64,000 bases of DNA from Xaviernesmea oryzae (GTDB taxonomy: Bacteria; Pseudomonadota; Alphaproteobacteria; Rhizobiales; Rhizobiaceae), in assembly GCF_900109605.1 (NCBI RefSeq), contig NZ_FOAM01000020.1, forward strand, positions 44,871-108,870, given 5' to 3'. Positions 9,983-19,453 of the stretch are shown in pieces. Made by a program: the position numbers and the translations under genes. The notes beneath the pieces were generated by a model. That model ran no database searches. It saw only the letters and a list, made by a program, of their open reading frames with translations, and had not been told where the DNA came from. Positions within the stretch are counted from its first letter, which is position 1. The number at the start of each line of letters is the position of its first letter.

Positions 9983-12865
9983 ATGGCCCTCATCCACGAA
10001 ATCGACTACGGCACCCCAGCCTCGCAGGCCGAGGAGCAGGTGACGCTGACCATCGATGGCCGCGAAATCACCGTGCCCGCCGGCACCTCGATCATGCGGG
10101 CCTCCATGGAAGCCGGTATTCAGGTGCCGAAGCTCTGCGCCACCGACATGGTCGACGCCTTCGGCTCCTGCCGCCTCTGTCTGATCGAGATCGAGGGGCG
10201 CGGCGGCACGCCGGCCTCCTGCACGACGCCGGTGATGCCGGGGCTTGTGGTCCACACCCAGACCAAGCGGCTGAAGGCCATCCGTAAGGGGGTGATGGAG
10301 CTTTACATCTCCGACCACCCGCTGGACTGCCTGACCTGCGCGGCCAATGGCGATTGCGAACTGCAGGACATGGCTGGCGCGGTGGGCCTGCGCGACGTGC
10401 GCTACGGCACGGACGGGGGCAATCACGTCAAGGCGCGCGCAAGCGATGGCGTTGCCAATGCCCGCTATCTGCCAAAAGACGAGTCGAACCCCTATTTCAC
10501 CTATGATCCCTCCAAATGCATCGTCTGTTCGCGTTGCGTGCGCGCCTGCGAAGAGGTGCAGGGCACCTTCGCGCTGACGATCGAGGGACGCGGATTCGAC
10601 AGCCGGGTTTCGCCCGGCGCGCATGAAAGCTTCCTCTCTTCCGAATGCGTTTCCTGTGGCGCTTGCGTGCAGGCCTGCCCGACAGCGACTCTGACGGAAA
10701 AATCGGTCATCGCCATCGGCCAGCCGGAGCATTCCGAAGTCACCACCTGCGCCTATTGCGGCGTCGGCTGCTCGTTCAAGGCGGAGATGCGTGGGCAAGA
10801 GCTGGTGCGGATGGTGCCGTGGAAGGACGGGCAGGCCAATCGCGGCCATTCCTGCGTCAAGGGCCGCTTCGCCTATGGCTACGCCACGCATAAGGACCGC
10901 ATCCTCAATCCGATGATCCGCGAGAAGATCTCCGATCCCTGGCGAGAGGTCAGCTGGGAAGAGGCGTTTTCCCATGTCGCCGCGGAATTCCGTCGCATCC
11001 AGTATCAATATGGACGGGAAGCGGTTGGCGGCATCACCTCCTCGCGCTGCACCAATGAGGAAACCTATCTGGTGCAGAAGCTGGTGCGCGCCGGCTTCGG
11101 CAACAACAATGTCGACACCTGCGCCCGCGTCTGCCATTCGCCCACCGGCTACGGTCTCGGCCAGGCGTTCGGCACCTCGGCCGGCACGCAGAATTTCGAT
11201 TCGGTCGAACACGCGGATGTCGTGCTCGTCATCGGCGCCAACCCCACTGACGGCCATCCGGTGTTCGGCTCGCGGCTGAAGAAACGGCTGAGACAGGGCG
11301 CCAAGCTGATCGTCATCGATCCGCGCCGGATCGACCTCGTGCGCACGCCGCATGTAGAGGCTGCCTTCCACCTGCCGCTGAAGCCCGGCACCAATGTTGC
11401 GGTGCTGACCGCGCTTGCCCATGTGATCGTCACAGAGGGGCTCGCCAATGAAGCCTTCATCCGCGCGCGCTGCGACTGGTCGGAATTTGAGGATTGGGCG
11501 GCCTTCGTCGCCGAGCCGCAGCATAGTCCCGAAGTCAGCGAAGCCTATACCGGCGTTCCGGCCGCACTGGTGCGCGGTGCGGCCCGGCTTTATGCCACCG
11601 GCGGCAACGGCGCGATCTATTACGGCCTCGGCGTCACCGAGCACAGCCAGGGCTCGACGACGGTCATGGCGATCGCCAATCTCGCCATGGCGACAGGCAA
11701 TATCGGCCGCCCCGGCGTCGGTGTGAATCCCTTGCGCGGGCAGAATAATGTCCAGGGCTCCTGCGACATGGGATCCTTCCCGCATGAGCTGCCCGGCTAT
11801 CGCCACGTCTCCGACGATGCCACGCGCGAGACCTTCGAAAAGCTCTGGGGCGTCAAGCTCGACAATGAGCCGGGCCTTCGCATTCCCAATATGCTGGATG
11901 CCGCCGTCGATGGCTCGTTCAAGGGCCTCTATATTCAGGGCGAGGATATTCTGCAGTCCGATCCCGACACCAAGCATGTTTCGGCGGGTCTCGCCGCCAT
12001 GGAATGCGTGGTGGTTCACGATCTCTTCCTCAACGAAACCGCCAATTACGCCCATGTCTTCCTGCCCGGCTCGACCTTCCTGGAAAAGGACGGCACGTTT
12101 ACCAATGCCGAGCGGCGCATCAACCGGGTGCGCAAGGTGATGACACCGAAGAATGGCTATGCCGACTGGGAGGTGACACAGGAACTGGCGAAGGCCATGG
12201 GCCTCGCCTGGACCTATGCCCATCCTTCCGAAATCATGGACGAGATTGCCGCGACCACGCCGAGCTTTGCCGGCGTCTCCTACGCCTATCTGGAGGAAAA
12301 GGGTTCGGTGCAGTGGCCCTGCAACGAGGCGTTCCCCTTGGGCTCGCCGATCATGCATGTCGATGGCTTCGTGCGCGGCAAGGGCAAGTTCATCCGCACG
12401 GAATATGTGCCGACCGACGAAAAGACCGGCCCGCGCTTTCCGCTGCTGCTCACCACCGGCCGCATTCTCTCGCAATATAATGTCGGGGCCCAGACCCGGC
12501 GCACGGAGAATGTCGCCTGGCACCAGGAGGACCGGCTGGAAATCCATCCGCATGATGCCGAGCAGCGCGGCATCAAGGAGGGAGACTGGATCAAGCTCGC
12601 CAGCCGCTCCGGCGATACGACCTTGCGCGCGCTGATCACTGATCGCGTGGCGCCGGGCGTGGTCTATACCACCTTCCACCATCCCGATACGCAGGCCAAT
12701 GTGATCACCACCGACTTCTCCGACTGGGCGACCAATTGCCCTGAGTACAAGGTGACGGCCGTGCAGGTCTCCCCTTCCAACGGCCCGAGCGAATGGCAGC
12801 AGGATTATGAGGAACTCAGCCGCCGCTCCCGGCGTATTGGAGGCAAGTTGGAAGCGGCGGAGTAA
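9983..12865 (+). CDS. fdsA: NAD-dependent formate dehydrogenase alpha (catalytic) subunit FdsA
   Basis: The 960-residue catalytic subunit oxidises formate to CO2 at a molybdenum bis-MGD centre in the cytoplasm. The N-terminal NuoG-like ferredoxin part carries a [2Fe-2S] ligand set (GSCRLCLIE region), HPLDCLTCAANGDCELQ, and two CxxCxxC ferredoxin motifs (CIVCSRCVRAC and CVSCGACVQAC). A Mo-proximal CAYCGVGCSF follows. The predicted Mo ligand is Cys384 in DTCARVCHSPTGYG, so the enzyme is the cysteine form, not selenocysteine. The C-terminal MGD-binding domain includes QYNVGAQTRRT and HHPDTQANVITTD. The ATG at 9983 has a GCGGAG about ten bases upstream. The length fits Rhodobacter and Cupriavidus FdsA. 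Confidence 0.96.
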   Translation: MALIHEIDYGTPASQAEEQVTLTIDGREITVPAGTSIMRASMEAGIQVPKLCATDMVDAFGSCRLCLIEIEGRGGTPASCTTPVMPGLVVHTQTKRLKAIRKGVMELYISDHPLDCLTCAANGDCELQDMAGAVGLRDVRYGTDGGNHVKARASDGVANARYLPKDESNPYFTYDPSKCIVCSRCVRACEEVQGTFALTIEGRGFDSRVSPGAHESFLSSECVSCGACVQACPTATLTEKSVIAIGQPEHSEVTTCAYCGVGCSFKAEMRGQELVRMVPWKDGQANRGHSCVKGRFAYGYATHKDRILNPMIREKISDPWREVSWEEAFSHVAAEFRRIQYQYGREAVGGITSSRCTNEETYLVQKLVRAGFGNNNVDTCARVCHSPTGYGLGQAFGTSAGTQNFDSVEHADVVLVIGANPTDGHPVFGSRLKKRLRQGAKLIVIDPRRIDLVRTPHVEAAFHLPLKPGTNVAVLTALAHVIVTEGLANEAFIRARCDWSEFEDWAAFVAEPQHSPEVSEAYTGVPAALVRGAARLYATGGNGAIYYGLGVTEHSQGSTTVMAIANLAMATGNIGRPGVGVNPLRGQNNVQGSCDMGSFPHELPGYRHVSDDATRETFEKLWGVKLDNEPGLRIPNMLDAAVDGSFKGLYIQGEDILQSDPDTKHVSAGLAAMECVVVHDLFLNETANYAHVFLPGSTFLEKDGTFTNAERRINRVRKVMTPKNGYADWEVTQELAKAMGLAWTYAHPSEIMDEIAATTPSFAGVSYAYLEEKGSVQWPCNEAFPLGSPIMHVDGFVRGKGKFIRTEYVPTDEKTGPRFPLLLTTGRILSQYNVGAQTRRTENVAWHQEDRLEIHPHDAEQRGIKEGDWIKLASRSGDTTLRALITDRVAPGVVYTTFHHPDTQANVITTDFSDWATNCPEYKVTAVQVSPSNGPSEWQQDYEELSRRSRRIGGKLEAAE

Positions 12866-12901
12866 GTCGATGACGAGACTGTCTTATCCAGGTCCGGGAG
12901 C

Positions 12902-13732
12902 ATGCCAATGATCCCGCCCGCCCGCCGCCTTGCCAGCCTCTCCGTCCGCGCCGGCCAAGCGCGCGATGGTGTGCGGATAGTGCCGGAGGAAGTACCCATT
13001 GCCTTTTCCTATGGCGGTTCGACCCATGCGGTGATGATGGCGACCCCTTCGGATCTCGAAGATTTCGCCGTCGGCTTCTCGCTTGCCGAGGGCATCATCA
13101 CCAAGGCTGCGGATATCCTGTCGGTCGATCTGGTGGAGGCGGGCGATGGCATCGATGTGCAGATGCAACTGGCTGATGCGACGGCCGAAGCCCTGACAGC
13201 GCGCCGGCGCCGTATGGCCGGTCCCGTCGGCTGTGGCCTGTGCGGCATCGAATCGATCGAGCAGGCGACACGCGCGGTCCCCTCGGTCGAGGAGACTGTG
13301 CTTTGCCTGACGCCGGAACAGATCGCCGAGGCCATGCGGGCGCTTGGCGACGCCCAGCAGCTGAACCGCGAGACCCGCGCGGTGCATGGCGCCGGCTTCT
13401 ACCGGCCGGGCGAAAAGGGTCTGCTGGCCATGCGTGAGGATGTCGGCCGCCACAATGCGCTCGACAAGCTCTGCGGCGCGGTCTTGCGCAGCGGCCTTAG
13501 CGGCAGCGACGGTGTCGTTGTCGTCACCAGCCGGCTTTCGGTGGAGATGGTGCAGAAGGCGGCGGCCTTGGGCAGCCCGGTTCTGATCGCCATTTCCGCG
13601 CCGACGGCGCTTGCCATCCGCACGGCAGAGACCGCAGGCATGACGCTGATCGGCATTGCCCGCGACGAGGATTTCGAGGTCTTTACCCGGCCGGACCGGG
13701 TCAGCATGGAAGGATCGCGCCATGTCGCATGA
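12902..13732 (+). CDS. fdhD: FdhD/FdsC formate dehydrogenase accessory sulfurtransferase
   Basis: FdhD-family proteins bind bis-MGD and pass sulfur from IscS to the cofactor, which is required for formate dehydrogenase activity. In fds operons the gene is called fdsC. The 276-residue product has the catalytic CxxC loop (GPVGCGLCGIESIEQ, about residues 108-122), the EDFAVGFSLAEGII segment and the MREDVGRHNALDKLCG signature. The ATG at 12902 follows a GGGAG at 12896-12900, which is very close; the in-frame ATG at 12908 is the likelier start on Shine-Dalgarno spacing and would shorten the protein by two residues. It overlaps the next gene by 11 bases. Confidence 0.93.
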   Translation: MPMIPPARRLASLSVRAGQARDGVRIVPEEVPIAFSYGGSTHAVMMATPSDLEDFAVGFSLAEGIITKAADILSVDLVEAGDGIDVQMQLADATAEALTARRRRMAGPVGCGLCGIESIEQATRAVPSVEETVLCLTPEQIAEAMRALGDAQQLNRETRAVHGAGFYRPGEKGLLAMREDVGRHNALDKLCGAVLRSGLSGSDGVVVVTSRLSVEMVQKAAALGSPVLIAISAPTALAIRTAETAGMTLIGIARDEDFEVFTRPDRVSMEGSRHVA

Positions 13733-14060
13733 CGGAACCGACGAGAAGCTGGTCCGCATGGCCAACCAGATCGCCACCTTCTTTCTCTCGCAGCCCGAAG
13801 CGGTGCGCGCGGAAGGCGTGGCCACCCACATCAACAAGTTTTGGGAGCCGCGCATGCGACGGCGGTTCTTCGAGATGATCGATGCGGGCGCTGAAGGCTT
13901 CCTGCCGCTGGTGGTGAACGCCGTCCCCCAGATCCGCCGTCCCCATGCGCCTGCCGAAACCGGTGCCGGCCTGCCGGTCGAGGAAGCGAGCCAGCCGGGC
14001 AAAGGCGTGGTCGCCGGCCAGTCCTTGTCCGAGCCCAGCATACCGGAAAATCCGGCCTGA
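13722..14060 (+). CDS. fdsD: Formate dehydrogenase delta subunit FdsD
   Basis: A small (112-residue) accessory or structural subunit of the FdsABG complex. The conserved FdsD core is recognisable in KLVRMANQIATFF, then GVATHINKFWEPRMRRRFFE. A less conserved proline-rich tail follows. The start at 13722 lies inside the end of fdhD. An upstream extension to 13656 is just the other frame of fdhD. It is the last gene of the operon, 60 bases before a strong terminator. In characterised systems FdsD affects assembly or stability and holds no redox centre; none is visible here. Confidence 0.9.
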   Translation: MSHDGTDEKLVRMANQIATFFLSQPEAVRAEGVATHINKFWEPRMRRRFFEMIDAGAEGFLPLVVNAVPQIRRPHAPAETGAGLPVEEASQPGKGVVAGQSLSEPSIPENPA

Positions 14061-14123
14061 CGCGGCACCGTCAAACCTATGCCACACCACGCAGTCTTCC
14101 GTGACGGGGGCAACAGACCATAA

Positions 14124-14150
14124 AAACGCCGCCTGATGAGGGCGGCGTTT
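14124..14150. terminator. Bidirectional terminator between fds operon and yggT
   Basis: A perfect 10-bp stem (14124-14133 with 14141-14150, AAACGCCGCC/GGCGGCGTTT) encloses a 7-base loop. Five A's at 14122-14126 on the left overlap the stem and read as a T-run for minus-strand transcripts. On the plus strand the tail is only TTT. It can serve both converging units. Confidence 0.85.
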
Positions 14151-14259
14151 GCATGTGAGGTCTATGGTGAGGCCTGAATAGGGCCCAGTCGCCGGCAGGG
14201 CGACACAGGCGTCTGCCGTCGCGCAGTCCCTGGGTAAAGCCCGCCGCTGCGCGGGAGCG

Positions 14260-14565
14260 TCAATACATCGATGCGCCGAGTAGCGCAGGCGCGACCGTCG
14301 TCTTGATGAACAGTTCGAGGAAATAGAGGATCACCAGCACGACCAGCGGCGAAAGATCGACGCCGCCCATATCGGGCAGGATACGTCGAATGGGACGGTA
14401 GAGCGGCTCGGTCAGCTGATAGAGCGAACGGCCGATCATGTTGATCGCCTGGTTGTTGGTGTTGATCACGTTGAAGGCATAGAGCCAGGAGAAGATCGCC
14501 GAGGCAATGACGAAGAACCAGATGATGTTGAGCAGGAACAAGACGGTCTGAATGACAGCGATCAT
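14260..14565 (-). CDS. YggT-family membrane protein
   Basis: A 101-residue protein with two YggT-type hydrophobic segments, roughly residues 3-28 (IQTVLFLLNIIWFFVIASAI) and 70-90 (DLSPLVVLVILYFLELF). They are separated by the family's conserved middle (MIGRSLYQLTEPLYRPIRR, then LPDMGGVD). YggT proteins are inner-membrane proteins implicated in osmotic or K+ homeostasis and, in some bacteria, in division-site functions. The start at 14565 has GGAG eight bases upstream on the minus strand. The longer frame to 14883 is not protein-like. It converges on the fds operon. Confidence 0.88.
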   Translation of the reverse strand: MIAVIQTVLFLLNIIWFFVIASAIFSWLYAFNVINTNNQAINMIGRSLYQLTEPLYRPIRRILPDMGGVDLSPLVVLVILYFLELFIKTTVAPALLGASMY

Positions 14566-14860
14566 ACGCTTCTCCAAATGATGGCGTCCGCCAGAGGCCA
14601 GATTTCGCGTGGGCCCGCTTGCAGGATGGCCCGCCGATTGAGTTGACAGACATGTAGACATTGACGACGAAGCGGGCAAGCCTGCGCACCCTTGGCAAGG
14701 CCGTGCTTTGCGCTTCACGATTGACGAATTCGCAACAGCGCGATTGAAAGCGCAGGGATCGATAGCAAGCCGGCCGCCGCCCGGCGGATTCGGCCGTCGA
14801 GGCATCCGAGGCGATGACAGGCCGAGATTCTGGAACACTGGCTTCAGGGAAGAGGCATTC

Positions 14861-16114
14861 ATGTCACAGGCCGTATCAGGCAATCGCTTCGCAGCCTTCC
14901 AGCATGTCGGCTACAGGCGCTATTTCTTTGCCCGCTTCCTGGCCTATTTCGCGGTGCAGATCGTCAGCGTCGCCGTCGGCTGGCAGATCTATGATCTGAC
15001 GAAGGATCCTTTCGATCTCGGCCTGATCGGCCTCGTCCAGTTTCTTCCCTCTCTCGCCTTGATCCTGGTGACCGGCAGCGTGGCGGATCGCTTCAACCGG
15101 CGCGTCATCATGGGGCTGTGCATGGTGGTGAGCATGATCTGCGCCGGCGCGCTGCTCGCCTTGACGCTGACCGGCCTGTTTACACCCTTGCCAGTTTATG
15201 CCGTTCTCCTGGTCTTCGGCATCGAGCGCGCCTTTCTCGGCCCAGCCGCCAATTCGCTGGCGCCGAACCTGGTGCCGCCGGAAGACCTGCCGAGCGCAAT
15301 TGCATGGAACTCCTCCTCCTGGCAGACCGCAATGATCGTCGGTCCCGTTGCCGGCGGTCTGCTCTATGCGCTGGGACCGGCCGTCCCCTATCTGGTTGCC
15401 GTTCTTTTCTTCCTGGCCTCGGCAATCATGGTCTTCGTCATTCCCAAGCCGGCTCAGCGCACGGCTGGCAAAGCGCAGAACTGGCAGACGATCACCGCCG
15501 GTTTTCGCTACATCATGAGCGAGAAGGTGGTACTCGGAGCGATCTCGCTCGATCTCTTCGCGGTGCTGCTGGGCGGCGCCGTGGCGCTGATGCCGGTCTT
15601 TGCCCGTGACATCCTGGCACTGGGGCCATGGGGGCTCGGCATGCTGCGCGCCGCGCCCGGTGTAGGGGCCGTTTCCATGGCACTGTTTCTCGCCGCCCAC
15701 CCGATCCGCAGCCATGCCGGGCTTTTGATGTTCGTCGGCGTAGCGCTCTTCGGCGTCGGCACCGTGATCTTCGGCCTGTCGACCACGCCGTGGCTGTCGA
15801 TTGCCGCGCTGGTTCTGATCGGCGCCTCGGACATGGTGTCCGTCTATGTCCGCGAGACGCTGATCATGCTGTGGACACCCGATGAGCTGCGCGGGCGGGT
15901 CAATGCCGTCAACATGGTCTTTGTCGGCGCCTCGAACGAGCTCGGCGAATTTCGCGCGGGCATGATGGCCTCGGCCTTCGGGGCGGTGCATGCCGTGGTC
16001 ATCGGCGGGGTCGGTACGCTTGCGGTCTCGATCCTCTGGGCGCTTGGCTTTCCCAAGCTGCGCCAGATCCAGACGCTGGATGTGCCGGAGAGCCATCAGG
16101 ACAAGGCGCGCTGA
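14861..16114 (+). CDS. MFS transporter (EntS/DHA3-like exporter)
   Basis: A 417-residue polytopic inner-membrane protein with about 12 hydrophobic segments, typical of the major facilitator superfamily. The N-terminal FLAYFAVQIVSVAVGWQIYD and the loop VADRFNRRVIMG (MFS motif A, DRxxRR form) place it with the DHA3/EntS-like group that includes siderophore and drug exporters. The ATG at 14861 has an AGGGAAGAGG about 5-14 bases upstream. The frame is open back to 14708, but that part is hydrophilic and unlike the family. It is divergent from yggT and convergent with the amidotransferase gene. The substrate cannot be inferred. Confidence 0.87.
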   Translation: MSQAVSGNRFAAFQHVGYRRYFFARFLAYFAVQIVSVAVGWQIYDLTKDPFDLGLIGLVQFLPSLALILVTGSVADRFNRRVIMGLCMVVSMICAGALLALTLTGLFTPLPVYAVLLVFGIERAFLGPAANSLAPNLVPPEDLPSAIAWNSSSWQTAMIVGPVAGGLLYALGPAVPYLVAVLFFLASAIMVFVIPKPAQRTAGKAQNWQTITAGFRYIMSEKVVLGAISLDLFAVLLGGAVALMPVFARDILALGPWGLGMLRAAPGVGAVSMALFLAAHPIRSHAGLLMFVGVALFGVGTVIFGLSTTPWLSIAALVLIGASDMVSVYVRETLIMLWTPDELRGRVNAVNMVFVGASNELGEFRAGMMASAFGAVHAVVIGGVGTLAVSILWALGFPKLRQIQTLDVPESHQDKAR

Positions 16115-16169
16115 TCGCTGTTGCAGAGGGATTGGCGATGCCGCCAGCCCCGATAACGCGATCTCCGGA

Positions 16170-16931
<762 letters not shown>

Positions 16932-17064
16932 TGTCTCTCACCTTCCCGGCCAGCGCCCTTATAAAGGAGGCGCACAGGCGGACGAGAGGCAAACCCGCGC
17001 CGCATAGGCCGTCAGAATATCGTTCGCGCCTGATCCCGTGTGATGGCCGCAGGAAAGGCTGCGT

Positions 17065-17550
17065 TCAGCCATCCACATCAGCGCCCGCTTCGGGCTCATG
17101 AGCGCGCGAAGCCACTTCCTGCCGCTTCATGATGCGGTCGCGACCGGAAACGCCGAGCAGGTCGGCGATACGCCAGATGACGTGATCTTCCATCTCGCTG
17201 CGGCTGCCATCGGCATAGACGATTTCCCAGAGCAGGCCGATCAGGTCGACGCATTGCTCCTCGCTCAGATGGCGTTTGATCTCGGAGGTGAAGCGGAAAT
17301 AATCGATCGCCACGCTTTCGGCGTCGGTCCCGGCCGCCAAAAGGGCCTCGAAGGTCGTCGCATCGAGATCGAAGGTTTCCATGACCTTGCGGCGCATGGT
17401 CTCCTGCTCGGCCTGGCTGACAATGCCATCGGCCTCCATCACCTGCAGGCATAGCGCGATGATGGCGACGCGGTAATCTTCCGACAAAAGCGGGCCCGGC
17501 GTTGCCGGACCCGTCAGAGTTTCGATGAAGCTGTGCAAGCGTTCGAACAT
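17065..17550 (-). CDS. TerB-like (tellurite-resistance TerB family) protein
   Basis: A 161-residue all-helical cytoplasmic protein with the repeated acidic metal-binding signature of TerB-like domains. One copy lies near residue 38 (VMEADGIVSQAEQE) and the second near residue 112 (VYADGSRSEMEDHVIWRIAD). Each has the D-G...E pattern that places acidic ligands for a divalent metal. The family is widespread in rhizobia outside real tellurite-resistance loci, and no terC/D/Z genes are present, so the name does not imply tellurite resistance. It is the last gene of the minus-strand heme operon, 67 bases after the HemY-like gene. Confidence 0.85.
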   Translation of the reverse strand: MFERLHSFIETLTGPATPGPLLSEDYRVAIIALCLQVMEADGIVSQAEQETMRRKVMETFDLDATTFEALLAAGTDAESVAIDYFRFTSEIKRHLSEEQCVDLIGLLWEIVYADGSRSEMEDHVIWRIADLLGVSGRDRIMKRQEVASRAHEPEAGADVDG

Positions 17551-17617
17551 TCATGCCCCTGTCTGGTCGCTCGAGGCGAGGGCCTGCCCAAGCGGACCAT
17601 CTCTCGCGGTTGCGATA

Positions 17618-19441
17618 TCAGAACAGACGCATGGATGCATTTTCAAGAGGCTTTTCCTCGCGAACACCAGGATCATCCGGCGGGCGGCCAAAAAAGGGCT
17701 CGACCGGTGCGGAATTGCGCCCGCCAATGGGCTCCTCGCGTCGTGGGGCCGGCATGGGAGCGGGTTTTGGTGCCGGTGCGGGTTTGGCCACCTGCGCAGG
17801 CTTGGGCGCTTGTGGAGCGGGCACCGGCTCCGGCACGATCACCGATTCGCTCGGCACGGGCATGGCGGCAACGGGCTTCGGTGCAGGTTCCACCGGCCGC
17901 GCGCCGGCAGCCGGTTCCGTCGCACCGGGCACCGTCTTGTCTGCCTGGCGCGGCTCCGGCCGGGCAGCCTCGATCGGCGCGGCGGGTTTGTCGGCGGTAT
18001 CCGCGGCCGTGGCCGGAGCCGTCGTGCCGCGCAGCTCGCTCGGCGTCGGCGCGGCATAGGGCGTCTTGGCCGGCCGAACGGCGGGGGCGACCGGCGGCAG
18101 CGAGCGGATCGCTTCCTCGCCCAGCGCTTTGCCGTCTTCGACAGGACCTGCGAAAGAGCGCACCGGCCGCTTCCATTCGAACACGCCAAGCGCACCGGTT
18201 ACGGGATGCACCGGCAGCCAATCTTCCGAGGTCAGGCCGTCAGCCGTCCAGACAGGATCCGGCAGGCTCTTCAGCGCCTGCGACATCCAGTGGCGAATGC
18301 GGCCGTCGTCGCTGGTATCCACCTGCTCGATATCGGCCAAGAGCAGGAATACGGATTCCGTTGGCTCGAGGCGCGCGGCGGCCTCCGCCTTCTCCCGCGC
18401 CAGCGTCAGGTCACGGGCCTCCAGCGCGCTCCTGGCCACCGCCATCAGCGCAACCGCGCTTGTCGGGCGGATCGCTTCCAGCTTGCGCGCGCGCTTGAGA
18501 CGGTCGAGCGCACTGTCGCCGGAACGTGCGCGCAGATAGGTTTCCGCCACATCCGGATGCGGCATCTGGCGCCAGGAGCGCTCAAGCACGCTGGCAGCCC
18601 GGCGCGGACTGTCCTGGCGGTAGAAGACCTGAGCAGCGGCGACGGCGGCCGGCACGAGGTTGGGATCAAGCTTGAGAGCAGCCAGCGCATCGTCGCGGGC
18701 GCTGCGCGGGTCGCTGTCGATGCGGGCGCGGGCGCGGGCCGTGAGCAGCGTGGCGCGCTTGTGGCGGAAGTCGCGCTTGTCGATGGCGCGGTGCCGGCGG
18801 CTGACCTCCAGAAGACGAAGCGCCTCGTCCCAGTCGCCTGCGCGGGCACGCTCGTCCAGCGTCGCCAGCACGGCCCAGCCGAGCTGCGGCGCGCCCTCGG
18901 CGGCGCGGGCCGCATATTGGCGGGCCGCCTCGTCGGCACCCAGACGCTTTGCTTCCAGATAGAGGCCGCGCAGGCCGAGCGCCTTGGTTTCCTCCTGCTC
19001 GGACATCACCTCGAAGGCCCGGCGGGCATCCTCATGGCGGCCGTCCAGAAGGGCGGTCTGCGCCTCCAGGAGATGCACCAGGGGTTCGCGTCTCGCACCG
19101 AGCAGGCTACGGGCCTTGGCGCCCATCTGGCGCGCGAGAACGGCGTCACCCGAGCCGGCGGCAACCAGGCCGGTCGACAGCGCGTGGTATCCGCGATCAC
19201 GCTTGCGTCGCCGCCAGAAACGGCTGGCCGCGCCGGGCGAGCTGATCAGCGCGCGCACCAGCCAGATCACCAGGAAGATCGCCAGCACCAGCACGACCAA
19301 GGCTGTGGCGGCCACGACGAGACTGGTCTCAAGGCGCTGGCCCTCCCAGACGAGGGTCACATCGCCAGGGCGATCGGCCAGCCAGGAAAAGCCGGCGGCC
19401 AGACCCAGCACGATCAGGACATAGAACAGAATTTTGATCAT
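17618..19441 (-). CDS. hemY: HemY-type TPR membrane protein (heme biosynthesis-associated)
   Basis: A 607-residue protein. Two N-terminal transmembrane helices (about residues 4-22 and 40-65) are followed by the HemY_N region and a helical TPR-rich body to about residue 440. The remainder is a long Pro/Ala/Lys-rich, low-complexity tail that is not part of the core family. This is the E. coli-type HemY, a membrane protein of unclear biochemical role. It should not be confused with protoporphyrinogen oxidase of the same name. It lies 12 bases after the Mic60 gene in the hemC-hemD-Mic60-hemY operon. The tail repeats of the PKPAPAPKPAP type may span the periplasm or be disordered. Confidence 0.9.
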   Translation of the reverse strand: MIKILFYVLIVLGLAAGFSWLADRPGDVTLVWEGQRLETSLVVAATALVVLVLAIFLVIWLVRALISSPGAASRFWRRRKRDRGYHALSTGLVAAGSGDAVLARQMGAKARSLLGARREPLVHLLEAQTALLDGRHEDARRAFEVMSEQEETKALGLRGLYLEAKRLGADEAARQYAARAAEGAPQLGWAVLATLDERARAGDWDEALRLLEVSRRHRAIDKRDFRHKRATLLTARARARIDSDPRSARDDALAALKLDPNLVPAAVAAAQVFYRQDSPRRAASVLERSWRQMPHPDVAETYLRARSGDSALDRLKRARKLEAIRPTSAVALMAVARSALEARDLTLAREKAEAAARLEPTESVFLLLADIEQVDTSDDGRIRHWMSQALKSLPDPVWTADGLTSEDWLPVHPVTGALGVFEWKRPVRSFAGPVEDGKALGEEAIRSLPPVAPAVRPAKTPYAAPTPSELRGTTAPATAADTADKPAAPIEAARPEPRQADKTVPGATEPAAGARPVEPAPKPVAAMPVPSESVIVPEPVPAPQAPKPAQVAKPAPAPKPAPMPAPRREEPIGGRNSAPVEPFFGRPPDDPGVREEKPLENASMRLF

Positions 19442-19453
19442 GATCGCTTTGCC

